From Cladocopium goreaui (lineage: Eukaryota > Sar > Dinophyceae > Suessiales > Symbiodiniaceae): DNA of 64,000 nucleotides. The position numbers and the translations under genes are program-made. A model generated the notes under the pieces. That model did not search any database and was not told the DNA's origin. It saw only the letters and a list, made by a program, of their open reading frames with translations. The DNA is taken from contig CAMXCT020000515.1 in the NCBI GenBank assembly GCA_947184155.2, forward strand, positions 25,001 to 89,000. The letters are read 5' to 3'. Below, piece after piece: positions 1 through 10,215 of the stretch (the stretch's first letter is position 1; each line of letters opens with the position of its first letter).

Positions 1-34
1 ACTCCTACAACTACTACTCCTACTACTACTCCTA
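1..34. repeat. (ACT)n microsatellite
   Basis: Imperfect trinucleotide run of CTA/ACT units at the window edge; it may continue outside the window. Confidence 0.85.
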
Positions 35-287
35 ACTTGCTATTCCCATCAATGCGAGGACACAAACTGCCGTTCCTGATGTTTGATTCCGGGGTCGGCG
101 GCAGGGGCGGCAGCCCTTAAATAACATATTATAACTTTTCCCAGCAAATGACATACAGCCCATCATTTCTGCATGGAAATCCCCATTGACCCAGCTATTT
201 TTTCCGGTAAACATCGAAGTATCCAGTGTTTTCAAACGAAATGATCTAGAAGTGGTGTTTGTTTTAGATCTCGGCGTTAAATTAGTG
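35..287. other. No gene recognised
   Basis: Short open frames occur on the minus strand but none resembles a known protein or has convincing splice borders. A short inverted repeat follows further on: ATGCCGAAAA at 439-448 and its complement at 508-517. Confidence 0.4.
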
Positions 288-425
288 GAGATATCATATC
301 ATATATCATATAGTATATAAACATATAACATATATCATATATCATATATATAAACATGATCATATAGGTTTATCATATATCTATAGGTTTATGTATCATA
401 TATCATATCTATCATATATCTTACC
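288..425. repeat. AT-rich TATCATA repeat
   Basis: Degenerate run of ATATCAT/TATATC words, low complexity, similar to the tract at 8690-8886. Confidence 0.85.
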
Positions 426-539
426 ATATCCCGGAAAAATGCCGAAAAGTGTTTCCAGGTTGTTCGATGATAATCTTACCTCATAATATCCAGGTTGCTC
501 TTCGGTATTTTCGGCATGACTTGGGGGTGCTAGGGGGTC

Positions 540-1018
540 CTCTATCACCATGTAGAGCCCATTCTATGACCACCAACCACCACGGGAGGGTCGAACACCA
601 CTAATTGTACTAACTGTACTAAGTGTATTGTAGTACTCACCACGACTAATCACTAACTAAGTCTATCATGTCAACCCTGGGTATTTAGCTGGGGGGATAC
701 CATTTAAGTACTACTGTAGATTATCACTATTTGGGAAATACTTTCCTAATCAGCAAACCATGGTAGATTTTAATCTGGGCTTGACATTCACCAACCACCA
801 CTAGGCTACTATCCACAGACCACCAACTGTACAAGGTGTACACAGTTTTATAGTATTAAGCACCACGAACCACTAACCAATTCAATAACCATTAAGATGG
901 GTGATGCTTATGTAAGTTCTGTAATCTTAATTAACAATCCATTCACCATTACCAGATGGTTGGTTTACTGTTTCTTCATTAACATCAGTAGCCTAAACCC
1001 TGACATTAAACCCTAACC
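540..1018. repeat. CCACCAACCAC-rich dispersed repeat fragments
   Basis: The words ACCACCAACC and CACTAACCA recur many times. They match the ends of the family-2 element at 1020-1134, so this looks like decayed copies of that element. I see no gene here. Confidence 0.5.
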
Positions 1019-1019
1019 A

Positions 1020-1134
1020 TCTGGTTGGTAGTATACCTACCCCTCTGAAAAATCATGGAGTTCGTCAGTTGGGATCATGACATTCCCAACTGAATGGAAA
1101 GTCAATAAAATTCATGTTCCAAACCACCAACCAG
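1020..1134. mobile_element. Family-2 MITE-like element, copy 1
   Basis: About 115 bp bounded by inverted ends TCTGGTTGGT and ACCAACCAG. The inside (CCCCTCTGAAAAATCATGGAG, cut at 20 here as CCCTCTGAAAAATCATGGAG, then a CAACTGAATGGAAAGTCA stretch) matches the copy at 10052-10175 closely. It has no coding capacity. The ends carry CTG|GTTGGT and CAACCAG|, so a GT..AG intron could be excised. Further partial ends lie at 1201-1222 and 1299-1320. Confidence 0.65.
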
Positions 1135-1330
1135 CGATTATTAACCGTTATTAATCATCATTAACCATCATTATGCCATACATTTCACCAATGTTCCAGT
1201 CATGTTCCAAACCACCAACCAGATCACCATAATATTCCCATAGTTGTTGGTTTATAGCCTATTAACCACTATTAACCACTATTAACCATCACTATTAAAA
1301 TGTTCCAAACCACCAACCAGCTAACCATTA
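1135..1330. repeat. Family-2 end fragments
   Basis: Several GTTCCAAACCACCAACCAG words with ATTAACCATTA spacers. These are probably truncated right ends of the family-2 element. Confidence 0.5.
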
Positions 1331-1368
1331 ATGGGTTTACCACTGACCCCATCACCCCATGACCCCCT

Positions 1369-1540
1369 TCGGCTCGGCGTCCGTCCCATCTGTAGCATCT
1401 CGCCGGCGCGAAAGGACGAGCGCCCGAAGCCTCTGGGCGTCAAAGTCACCGAGGAATTCCTCGGGGCGACAAAAACCGGCCGAAATAAAAACCACGTTTG
1501 GGGAAGACGAGGAGACGATGGCGCCAGATTGGTGTTTGAT
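1369..1540 (+). CDS. Possible exon, function unknown
   Basis: A GC-rich island inside AT-rich repeats. One plus-strand frame is open with a GC-rich third position and reads ..RPKPLGVKVTEEFLGATKTG... A minus-strand frame is open too, so strand is uncertain. No domain was recognised. The sharp change in base composition against the flanks is the main reason to suspect an exon. Confidence 0.3.
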
Positions 1541-1559
1541 GTTTCGGAAAAATGTGATT

Positions 1560-2240
1560 GTTATTGTGGTTATGAAATGTTACTAACCTATTGTGGTGGT
1601 AATTTCTGTAGATATGATGTCATCTGGTGATAAATAAATGGTATGAGGTGTTATATGCCCATGATATTCCCATAAAATTCCCATGATATTCCATTATAAT
1701 GATTTGATTAAGGAAAATGTTATGGCTATATTAGGCTAAATAATGGATATAATATGTTGGTTTTTCATGGGTATTCCCATGATATGCCCATAATCAGATA
1801 ATGAAATGAGGTGTTATGATATTGTACAATCATAAAGGTGAAATTTTTGGTGGTCTTCAGCAAAATATGATGGGTGCACTTTCTATTCCCATGCTATTCC
1901 CATTGCAGGTGGTCCATTCTACGTTCTAAAGAATGGGGACTTCACCATGCCTCATAGCCAAAATGGCCATCATTTTGACTTTGACGGTGAAAATGATAGA
2001 AAATTCAGGTATGAAATTTGGTGGATGCCAGTCAGCCGAGCATCACCAGGACTTCTTTCCAGTCATTCATGCCCTTCAAGTTCACGAAGACTTCCTGGTT
2101 TGTGAAAGTCGACCAAACTGAAATTCCGACCACAAATCCAGGCCATAAGAGCCATCTGGAACACCCATGACATGATTCGTTTCCACATGATTTTCCCATG
2201 AATCAATGAGATTTCCCCCGCCGGCCCATTGTTTGTTTAT
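1560..2240. other. No gene recognised
   Basis: AT-rich sequence with repeated words such as ATTCCCATGATATTCC. No frame with coding character and no clear repeat border was seen. Confidence 0.4.
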
Positions 2241-2242
2241 GG

Positions 2243-2345
2243 GTTTGTCTGAAAATAGTGTACCCCATTTTCCCAATGGTTTTGCTGATCATTATCCCTA
2301 CTAAATGGCTATTTCATTGGGAGTATACCCTATTTTCAGACAAAC
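2243..2345. mobile_element. Family-3 MITE-like element, copy A
   Basis: 103 bp with inverted ends GTTTGTCTGAAAATA and TATTTTCAGACAAAC. The interior has a GCTGATCATTATCCC stretch that reappears in reverse complement at 2565-2668. TTAT occurs just outside both ends and may be a target duplication. The ends hold T|GTCTGA and TTTTCAG|AC, again a possible GT..AG pair. Confidence 0.65.
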
Positions 2346-2399
2346 TCTTATCAGACCGGAAGGGTTTCATACGATGGTGGTGGAGTCTCTACGCCAAAT

Positions 2400-2459
2400 C
2401 TGAGGTTCGAGGCCGGAAATCGCGATGATCACCTGATATCGCCTGAACCTTCAATTGGG
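2400..2459 (-). CDS. Possible exon fragment after family-1 copy 1
   Basis: On the minus strand the sequence directly after the 3' splice signal of the family-1 copy at 2460-2568 stays open in the same phase used by other copies, and reads EGTQLKVQAISGDHRDFRP before an in-frame TAG near 2390. It may belong to the same minus-strand gene as 2749-3039. Only about 20 codons support it, so confidence is low. Confidence 0.25.
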
Positions 2460-2568
2460 TACCTTCTGGTAAACTAACAAAAAACTATGGAAAATCACCA
2501 TTTTTAATGGGAAAACTCACTATAAATGGCTATTTTCAATAGTTTTTTGTATGTTTACCAGAGGGTAT
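2460..2568. mobile_element. Family-1 introner-like element, copy 1
   Basis: 109 bp with ends GTACCTTCTGGTAAAC and GTTTACCAGAGGGTAT. The inside is an imperfect palindrome (AACTATGGAAAATCACC / GGCTATTTTCAATAGTT). It is joined directly to family-3 copy B, and the pair is flanked by an 11-bp direct repeat AACCTTCAATT at 2446-2456 and 2666-2676. Confidence 0.8.
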
Positions 2569-2668
2569 GTCTGAAAATGGGGTATACTCCCAATGAAATA
2601 GCCATTTAGTAGGGATAATGATCAGCAAAAGCATTGGGTGTAGGGGTTTAGCCTATTTTCAGACAAAC
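2565..2668. mobile_element. Family-3 MITE-like element, copy B (inverted)
   Basis: Reverse complement of the copy at 2243-2345 over most of its length, ending TATTTTCAGACAAAC. Its left end GTATGTCTGAAAAT shares its first four bases with the right end of family-1 copy 1, so one element inserted at the edge of the other or both derive from one composite. Confidence 0.7.
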
Positions 2669-2748
2669 CTTCAATTATTGGTGAAGTGGCATGCAGCCCA
2701 GATTCCTGTGATCAGAAGACATCCAAGCAAAGAGCATCTTCAAAGTCT

Positions 2749-3039
2749 TTACTTCCAAAGCAACAGTTGTTTGTTCCACAAAAAACTACACCCAGTAACC
2801 ATGTTACCCTCTGGTAATTTAACATAGCTATGGAAAGATCCACCATTTTCAATGGGAAAATCCACTATTTCTATGGCCATTTCCAATAGCAAACTGTTAG
2901 TTTACCAGGCTCAAAACTGCACAGCCCCACCCCCCACCCAGCCCAGCGGTCCCTATGCGTCTTCTCGCCCCACGCTTTGGTAACGGCTTCCATATTCTGG
3001 CGCACGCCCCGGTTGGTCCAACCGCTACCAACGAAGGAC
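2749..3039 (-). CDS. Two exons of an unknown protein, split by family-1 copy 2
   Basis: Minus-strand exon 2906-3039 (134 nt) has a GC-rich reading frame (..SGWTNRGVRQNMEAVTKAWG..) in a region where the flanks are AT-rich. It ends GAGCCTG|GTAAAC exactly at the edge of a family-1 element. The 95-nt intron 2811-2905 ends TTACCAG, and the frame continues in phase 1 as EGNMVTGCSFLWNKQLLLWK to TAA at 2749-2751. The upstream border (GCGAG|GTCC) is a guess. No domain was recognised. The second exon may have a further donor before the stop. Confidence 0.5.
2804..2909. mobile_element. Family-1 introner-like element, copy 2 (acts as intron 2811-2905)
   Basis: Left end TTACCCTCTGGTAATTTAAC is intact. 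The right end has decayed to TTAGTTTACCAGGCTC. The interior is the family palindrome (ATAGCTATGGAAAG .. CCATTTCCAATAGC). It lies precisely between two open minus-strand frames, with GT and AG at the expected places. Confidence 0.8.
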
Positions 3040-3094
3040 CTCGCGGCTCGGGGTCAGGATTCTCGGGGGCCCACATAAACATGATTAAAATGTA

Positions 3095-3195
3095 TGTTTA
3101 TTATATATATATATGTATATGAAAGTATATGATATATATATATATATAAATATATGTATATTATATATAATATATATATATATATGTGTGTACAA
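3095..3195. repeat. (TA)n microsatellite
   Basis: About 100 bp of TATATA with occasional G, ending in a short TG run. Confidence 0.9.
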
Positions 3196-3535
3196 TTGTG
3201 TACATATGTGCAGCAATAGTTAATCGCGTTTCTTCATCTTAGGTATTGATGGGAAACTGGTGAATATCTGAAACTGCCAGTTTCAAGACCAGGATCTGCA
3301 TTTAACTTGCAAGTAGTATACATTACTTCAAACAAGATGAACCAACAAGGCTGGCAGTGCTCGTAGAATCTGGTTGGATGAATTGTTCGTGGGATTTAAC
3401 ATGACTTAGTGAATGATAACCAGTGAACTAACATAGATCTTCCCTGAATTTCAGTTCTATTCACAAACCTAAAAGTAGCAACTTGCAGCCAACTACGGGG
3501 ATGACTCCCTGCAATTCCCATCATTCCGGGAGTGT
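3196..3535. other. No gene recognised
   Basis: Unique-looking AT-rich sequence without a convincing frame or repeat. Confidence 0.4.
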
Positions 3536-3539
3536 AAAG

Positions 3540-4372
3540 TTCAGAGTGTGGAGAAAGTGTAGATTGCGCAGTGTGAAGTGTAAAGTGTGAAGTGTAGAGT
3601 GTGGAGTGTCAAATGTAAAGTGTGGAGTGTGGAGCGCAAAGTGTAAAGTGTGGAGTGTAAAGTGTAGTGTGTGGAGTGTAAAGTGTAGAGTGTGAAGTGT
3701 AAAGTGTAGAGTGTAGAGGATGGAGTGCGTGGAGTAAAGTGCACCGTGTAATGTGTAATGTGCGAAGTGTAAAGTGTAAAGCGTAGAGTGTAGAGTGTGG
3801 AGTGTAAAGTGTGGAGTGTGAAGTGTAAAATTAGAGTGTGGAGTGCAAAGTGTAAAGTGTAGAGTGTGGGGTGTCAAGTGGAAAGTGTGAAGTATGAAGT
3901 GTAAAGTGCAAAGTGTGGAGTGAGTGTGGAGTGAGTGTGGAGTGAGTGTGGAGTGAGTGTGGAGTGAGTGTGGAGTGAGTGTGGAGTGAGTGTGGAGTGA
4001 GTGTGGAGTGAGTGTGGAGTGAGTGTGGAGTGTAAAGTGTAAAGTGCAAAGTGTAAAGTGGAGAGTGTAAAGTGTAGTGCGCGGAGTGTCAAGTGTAAAG
4101 CGTGAAATGTAAATGTAAAAGTGTAAAGTGTAGAAGAGTGTACAGTGTCAAGTGTAAAGTGTAGAGTGTGGAGAGTAGAGTGTAGAGTGTGGAGTGTAAC
4201 GCGTAAAGTGTAGAGTGTGGAGAGTAGAGTGTAGAGTGTGGAGTGTAAAGTGTAGAGTGTAGAGCGTGGAGTGTGGAGTGTATATAAAGTGTAGAGTGTA
4301 GTGCAGAGTGTAAACTGTAGAGTGTGGAGTGTCATGTGTAAAGTGTAGAGTGTAGAGTGTAGAGTGTCATAA
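3540..4372. repeat. AGTGTAAAG / AGTGTGGAG minisatellite
   Basis: More than 800 bp of degenerate 9-11 bp units (GTGTAAAGTGTAGAGTGTGG). A homogeneous core of a 12-bp unit GAGTGAGTGTGG repeats perfectly from about 3917 to 4026. Because the units lack stop codons on the minus strand, several overlapping minus-strand frames of 60-300 codons (TLHFTLHTPHSTLYT type) are open. I read these as artefacts, not genes. Confidence 0.9.
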
Positions 4373-4375
4373 AAT

Positions 4376-4625
4376 GCCACCCCTGCCACGTAATTTGCAC
4401 GTTGTCGCCACTTGACGCAGCCCTGACAATGGGACTCGCAAAAAACACACAACACGGCACGTCTAAAGTGCTGGGCCTGCCACGCAAAATGATGATGGAG
4501 GTCTCCGAAGTGCTGGGCCTGCCACGAAAAATGAACCTCATCTTTTGAAAACGATGCAAAAAAAGTATGGCGCCTGTCACACAAAACGAGGATGTCACGA
4601 AGTGCCACGCCTGCCACGCAAAACG
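4376..4625 (-). repeat. Cluster of GCGTGGCAGGCG modules
   Basis: On the minus strand the word TTTTGCGTGGCAGGCG or close variants occurs about five times at 30-90 bp spacing (for example near 4476-4492, 4516-4531 and 4606-4624). Similar clusters lie at 26446-26760 and 40190-40350. Confidence 0.6.
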
Positions 4626-4629
4626 ATGC

Positions 4630-5640
4630 TACGCGACGTTTGAAACTTCCAAAAGCAGCACTCCCCAGAGGCACGGCCATAAGGCCCTCACGCGGACACT
4701 TGCAAACGGTTGCGGACGGGTTGCGTATGGTTGCGGACGGTTGCGCAACGTCTGGCGAACACACCCTCAACCCCTAGACCCCCAGAGTGAAACGGGAACC
4801 CTTGCTACACATGCGGGAAAAATATTTCAGAATTTTCCAACCTGAAATCAGGCTTCACTGTGGGCTCGTTATCCCTACTCACCATCATTCCAGTGAGGTT
4901 GCAGTGAAGTCATTATAATATAATCTATCCAGGTACATCCAGATAATACTGTGTTGAAAACTTGGGGACAAAGTGCTAGTAAACTTACCGTGATTGGAAA
5001 ACCCTGACATCCGCACTGCTTGCTATGCTGCAACCAGATGGTTTTAAAAATGGCCGGCCATGTCACAGGGTGCCCATTTGGCAAGCTACTCTGCCATCGA
5101 ACGTGCAAAAGCAAAATTCACTGGTCGGCAGCTTTCTTGGCGATACTTCAGTTAAAGTATGTTAAAATCATATCAAATGATGATTATGTTGAATCATATC
5201 AAATCAAAATTAATACTGGACTCCAACTTTCAATGCTTCAACACTCCAATAAATTGGGCCAGTCAAGCAACATGTCTGGCACCTCAAATCAGCCCCAGCC
5301 ATAGATGCCGAAAATACCTTGGAAACCTGGAAACAATGGGGAAAAATGTCATGAAACCCCTGGGTTTGTCCCATAGTTTCCCATCTTTATCAGAAAAATG
5401 TCATGAAACCATCCTGGAAACACGACTTCCCGTCTTTTTTGGGGGCTCCGTCGGATCCGTGATACCCACGAAGCATCCCTTAGCCCGCCGCCAAGTCACA
5501 CGAAGTATCTCCGGGACGCTATGGGTATGTCTGGCAGAGGCGTTTCTGGCTGCTTCAGTAGTGGCACTGGAATGTGCCCAAAACCTGGAGCAGGTGTTCA
5601 CTGGAAAATCCATCGATAAAAACTTGAAACCCTGCTGTGA
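4630..5640. other. No gene recognised
   Basis: Mixed sequence with overlapping open frames of up to 160 codons on both strands but no domain, no codon pattern and no clear splice borders. A tandem GTTGCGGACGG word occurs around 4710-4745. Confidence 0.35.
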
Positions 5641-5643
5641 AGT

Positions 5644-6056
5644 TTAAAAAACCCTGGAAAAACCCAATGAATTGATGTCAACATTTGCTGTTGACGAACG
5701 GATATGGAAAATCATTGGTTTCACAAGATCATCAAGGGGGCGGGCTTCCTGGATGGAAAGTATGGGGAGATCGTCTTTGGGGATAGAACTTGGCTTCATG
5801 GCAATGAGGATAGCAACAACAGAAGTGAAAGTGCCAAGTCTTGATACTGGGATACCCTCTGGTAATTTAACATAGCTATTGAAAATGGCCATTTATAGTG
5901 GATTTTCCCATTAAAAATGGTGATTTTCCATTGCTATGTTAGTTTACCAGAGGGTATGAATTACAACTTGAGGATATTAAATGGATCCAATGGGGGTGTA
6001 TATGAATATAACTTGAGGATAAGCCAAGTCTTGAGGATCTTAAATGGGGGTTGAAT
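5644..6056. CDS. Ambiguous exon pair around family-1 copy 3
   Basis: On the plus strand a frame opening at 5672 runs into the element as ..VPSLDTGIPS and, after removal of GT..AG, continues in phase 1 as EGMNYNLRILNGSNGG to a TGA near 6056. On the minus strand the sequence from 5858 to 5644 is also open (..SSIPKDDLPILSIQEARP..) right after the element's 3' splice signal, but the upstream side has an in-frame TAA 12 nt before the donor. Plus is therefore slightly favoured. No domain was recognised. Confidence 0.3.
5852..5957. mobile_element. Family-1 introner-like element, copy 3
   Basis: 106 bp, the cleanest copy, with perfect 14-bp inverted ends ATACCCTCTGGTAA and TTACCAGAGGGTAT. The interior pairs AACATAGCTATTGAAAATGG with CCATTGCTATGTT. 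No open frame of its own. Confidence 0.9.
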
Positions 6057-6100
6057 GGTGGTGTAATGGCTGGTGTGGATGTTCAACCACTAAGATCATG

Positions 6101-6206
6101 ATACTCCCTGGCAAATTAACATAGACCCTGAAAATCACCAATGTTTAATGGAAACTAGTCTTCCAACCCCTATCTGCCAGGGTCTATGTTAATATACCAG
6201 AGGGTA
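6101..6206. mobile_element. Family-1-related element, copy 4 (divergent)
   Basis: Ends ATACTCCCTGGCAAAT and ATATACCAGAGGGTAG. The left donor has become GC (CTG|GCAAAT) and the interior has diverged (CATAGACCCTGAAAATCACC). After its right end one plus-strand frame is open for about 50 codons (RSCELSMPRGNPRLGCERW..). Confidence 0.65.
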
Positions 6207-6207
6207 G

Positions 6208-7000
6208 ATCTTGTGAACTGTCAATGCCGAGAGGAAATCCGCGACTCGGATGTGAACGTTGGCGTTGCCTGGTGACCTATGGTCCAAAAAATCTACGAAT
6301 GGCCAACCAAATGCCGTTTCAATGTTTGGGGATGGGTCAAAACCCTGGTACCTAGTGAACCTCAATTCATCGCTGGGATTTATGGATGTTCATCCCATTA
6401 AAAATGGTATTGATAGGTATTGATCCATACCCATTTAACAATCACAGAAAAGGCGCCATATTACATGTCAGCAATCCCAGAAAAAGGGAACCATAATTTT
6501 TGAGCCAGACCCAAAAGATCTAAAAGGGGCTCCCATGTGATTTGCAACTCAAATATACAAAAAAAATGCTGTGATGAAGGAACTATTTCAAAGTTGCCAT
6601 GTTTCAGCTAGCTTAGCAGGTGACTTTGTACAGTATCAGCTAGCTCTCGGCCAATTTAGTTCGATCATTCGCCTACTCCGAACCGTTAAAGTCGACCAAT
6701 TTAACAGAATTGTGTCAAATCTCATTGGGACGCCGTTGGATCAGGAAGTCAAATAAGTTGACCAAAAGCAAGGCCAACCCCAATGGGACGCCGATGTACG
6801 ACAAACTCTGTTTTGGCAAGTTTTGCTGTGTGAAAGATGAGGAAACACCTTGTGGACGCAACTCCCAAAACATCTTCAAAGTGGTATTAGATACAACAAA
6901 AAACACTCATGTCATATTGGGACGCCAGTGATTCACCACATGTAGATTGCAAGTGATCACAAGAAAAGCTGCTTTTACCTGTTGGATTCTGTAGGGACAC
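6208..7000. other. No gene recognised
   Basis: Short open frames only. No repeat border seen apart from family-1 copy 4 to the left. Confidence 0.35.
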
Positions 7001-7012
7001 GGTTAGCTGTTT

Positions 7013-7057
7013 CGAACGACGTCCGAACGACGTCCGAACGACGTATCGAACGACGTC
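7013..7057. repeat. Four copies of an 11-bp CGAACGACGTC repeat
   Basis: CGAACGACGTC repeats four times in tandem, the last preceded by an extra AT. The unit contains the palindrome GACGTC. Confidence 0.8.
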
Positions 7058-7080
7058 AAAGGGTATCAAAACCCAGACCT

Positions 7081-7155
7081 TTGGATTCATTTGCTTTCAT
7101 GTTCCTTTCATTCTCCTTTCATTTCCTCTCATTTCCTTTCATTGTCCTTTCATGC
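7081..7155. repeat. CATTTCCTTT pentamer-type repeat
   Basis: Pyrimidine-rich run of TTTC/CATTTC words about 70 bp long. Confidence 0.7.
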
Positions 7156-7159
7156 GATC

Positions 7160-8689
7160 ATGAAAACATGGTATACACACAACCTAAATACGAAGTCACA
7201 CAAAGTCGCTGGCAATGCAAAACCCACGAAAAAGTCAAAAAACTGAAAAAAACTAACTTGCTAGACACAAGCTGGACGCAACATTGGTCAACTTTAGAAG
7301 TTGCGTGCGCGCAGCTGGGACGCTCATTTCATTGAAATCGTTCAACTCAGAGTAGAAACATGGTGATTTTCCACAGCTATGTACCAAATGCACCAAATTA
7401 TCATAGGGTGTAATGTGGTAGACCCAATATGACCCAATAAACCCCAAGTCATCACCATTTTTGGTGGGATTTCAACCATCCCCGAGTCAGCCACTGGGCA
7501 GATGACGCCAAGGCGCCACCCGCGCTGAAAACAAAGAGGTTCGGCATGTCACTTTGCGGAAACGTCGACATCCTGAGCCACGTTGCTGCCGTGGTTTTGC
7601 CCTAGATCTCGGTGCGGATTGTCCTTGTCATCAAGTGATTGCAATGGTTCTTAGATCATCCAGCCATGGGTCGAATATCTAACAGAACAACAATTAATGA
7701 CTAACAAAAATCTGGGCAAATGACAAGTCAAACGCAGTCTTTTCGGTTGTGTTTTGAAAAGCACAATGGCTGTCCTCTGTTTTGGTTGTTTGTGGTACAC
7801 TTTCAGCCCAAACTCTTGACCCAGCTTGGCCCAGCTTGATCCGAAAACGCCCAGGCGCTTGGCTCCCCCGAAAACGCCCAGGTCATGCTGGGAGACCGTG
7901 ACGTACAGCACCGTCTTCCGCATCTTCTGCTTCAACATACTCGGAGTGCGGGGATCGATATGTGGGGCAGGCCGATTGTCCAGAAACCAGCCCTAGATTT
8001 TCGGATGGCCTTCCCAGAAATCGGAGGTCGACCATCAACAATTGGAGGATTATTATTGGGTTAGACTACATCAAAATACCAGGGATACTGGAAAAACACT
8101 CGTGACCAAGCTGGGATTGGTTGGGGCCATTTTTTGGACATGCAAAAAAAGTTGCATCAGTTGCGATCCTTTGGAAGGCACAGTTCAAAAAACGTTCGTG
8201 GGTCCCTTATGTTTTCTTTGTACTACAGGAAGCCATGGGGCAGAAATTACTCGCGAAAGTGGACTCAACTCTGCGACTCCCGTTGAAGTACTTGGCATTG
8301 CAAACACATTGACGGTTATTGAACGGCTGGAATTTCTTTCAAGGTTACCAGCTTTGCTGCCGCAACCTATCAGCAAATTAATAGCCCTATATTCTAGCGA
8401 GGCTACCATTTGAAAAGCAAATCACTGCTGGGTACATAGATCGATCAATCAACCAGGATTTATTCATCTAGGGTTGACCTTAACAGCTTCATGCTTCAAC
8501 ATCCCACACCAGTGTGGCCCCACCCCATGGTTCATATCTATGGCTAGCTCACCCAGTTATACCCAGTTATAATGTGTTATATCATGTTACATCATACTAA
8601 GTATGATAGTTTCTGCCGATTCTGATCTTTATGTCCATGACTTAGATAGAGCCCCTGCATCTGTCACTACATCGATAGAACTATTTCCT
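7160..8689. other. No gene assigned
   Basis: Two stretches have mild coding character: minus strand 7651-7938 (..QHDLGVFGGAKRLGVFGSS..) and plus strand about 8223-8413 (..VEVLGIANTLTVIERLEFL..). Neither has a recognisable domain or matched splice sites, so neither is called. Confidence 0.3.
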
Positions 8690-8886
8690 TATACATATAT
8701 GCATATATATATATAATTACATATTATCATAATATACATAGACATATATTATCATATATCATCATATATCATCATATATCATATATCTATATCATATATC
8801 ATCATATATATATCATATATATATATATCATATATCATCATATATCATCATATATTATCATATATCATCATATTAATCATATATCT
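8690..8886. repeat. (ATATCATC)n AT-rich repeat
   Basis: Nearly 200 bp of CATATATCAT words. Confidence 0.9.
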
Positions 8887-9700
8887 AGTTCACCTAGTCA
8901 TATATCTGTGTTCGACCTGTGAACTCAAGGTCCGCCAGGTCCGCCAGGTCACTCGATCATCCCTGCAGGATATGCCCTTTCTCTCACCGCCAGGTCGACC
9001 CAGGGGACGAAGATCGGGATGAACCTCGGGTGGTACAAAAACCACGGGAGACCCCAAAGTCTCCAAGAACAAACATCGAAAAATGGAAACCAAAAGGAAA
9101 ATGATCCAACATGATCCGAAAAATGTGGAGTCTGGTTGGTTTAAACATGTTTAAACACTCTTTTTCAGTACTTCGGACTGAAGACAACCACCAGGTTTCA
9201 TGAGGATTCAAGAAAAAAAGCGGCTCGATGGCGGCCCGATGGTTTTATACAAAAACCTATTGATCCCAACAGATCTTGAATATTGACCCAGCTATGACGA
9301 TCTGACATTTTAATGATCGTCCGAAACAAGAAACAAAGGAAAACGGAAAATGGACCAAACAACTCTGCAGAAACGGGCCAAAGACATCTCGCAACCTGGT
9401 GCCTTCTGCGCGTTGAAACCACTTTGAAGTAAAGTTCTTGATCCAATAATTCCTGAGCAATCTGGCCATGGGAACCATGGGACTGAAACCCAGGATGCCA
9501 AATTTCCTGCAGAGGCTTCCGAGACATTATGCTGATGAGGTGCGGGGGAGTCCCGTTATTAAAAAAACATCTTATATATCATCCGACCAAAATTGAATAC
9601 ATTATATCTTTGCAAAAAATAAATAAATAAAAAACATATCACGTCCATCAATCATCCAAGATCATCACATCCATCCCGTTCCACTGTACATTCCACCCTT
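8887..9700. other. No gene recognised
   Basis: Open frames up to 109 codons on the minus strand at 9198-9527 without domain or coding pattern. A short AGGTCCGCC repeat lies at 8930-8950. Confidence 0.35.
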
Positions 9701-9707
9701 CTAACAC

Positions 9708-9815
9708 CGTCGTAGCTCAGCTTCTCGATCCAAGGTCCGGTGTATCCAGCCCAGTGATGCGCCGGAAAGTCCATGGACACGAAGCTGCTGATGTTGTCGT
9801 AGATCTGCCACAGAT
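9708..9815 (-). CDS. Internal exon of an unknown protein
   Basis: A 108-nt minus-strand exon bordered by TTGGTAG| and GACG|GTGTTAG, reading ..DLWQIYDNISSFVSMDFPAH.. then ..GYTGPWIEKLSYD. Third positions are GC-rich. It is flanked by family-2 repeat ends, so those lie in introns or between genes. No family was recognised. The upstream neighbour at 10216-10443 may belong to another gene because it ends in a stop. Confidence 0.5.
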
Positions 9816-9876
9816 CTACCAACAAAGATGGGTTGGCTTTTTGCAAGTGACCATCATGGGGTAGAAAATAGGAGAT

Positions 9877-10050
9877 CTGGTTGGTGGTTGACCTACCAAT
9901 AGTCATGGTTAATGATGGTTTAATATGATGGTTAATGATGGTTAATATATGGTTACTGATGATGGTTGGTGGTTGACCTACCCGAAAAATATGGTGATTG
10001 TATGGTTTAATATGGTGCAAAATCCCATTGATGATCATACTTAGTTACTT
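9877..10050. repeat. Partial family-2 repeats
   Basis: TCTGGTTGGTGGTTGACCTACC occurs at about 9877 and again, shortened, near 9965, separated by ATGGTTAATGATGG words. These look like incomplete copies of the element at 10052-10175. Confidence 0.5.
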
Positions 10051-10051
10051 A

Positions 10052-10175
10052 TCTGGTTGGTGGTTGAGCCACCAACCCCTCTGAAAAATCATGGAGTGAA
10101 AGTCAGTTGGGCTGATGAACTTGCCAACTGAATGGAAAGTCATTCAAAATCCCATGGTTCCAGTCACCAACCAGA
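10052..10175. mobile_element. Family-2 MITE-like element, copy 2
   Basis: 124 bp with perfect 11-bp inverted ends TCTGGTTGGTG and CACCAACCAGA. The interior (CCCTCTGAAAAATCATGGAG, GTCAGTTGGG, CCAACTGAATGGAAAGTCA) matches copy 1. No coding capacity. GT and AG sit at the same relative positions as in family 1. Confidence 0.75.
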
Positions 10176-10215
10176 GATTACCTCATCTTCCCCATTCAAA
10201 TGACCATCCATTGGG

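Noticed and set aside
439-517. Small inverted repeat ATGCCGAAAA / TTTTCGGCAT as a further MITE
   Set aside because: Only one copy in the window and only 10 bp of matching ends; not enough to call an element.
3521-4770. Long minus-strand frames of up to 298 codons over the AGTGTAAAG array
   Set aside because: All are simple translations of a minisatellite without stop codons; several frames are open at once and none is favoured.
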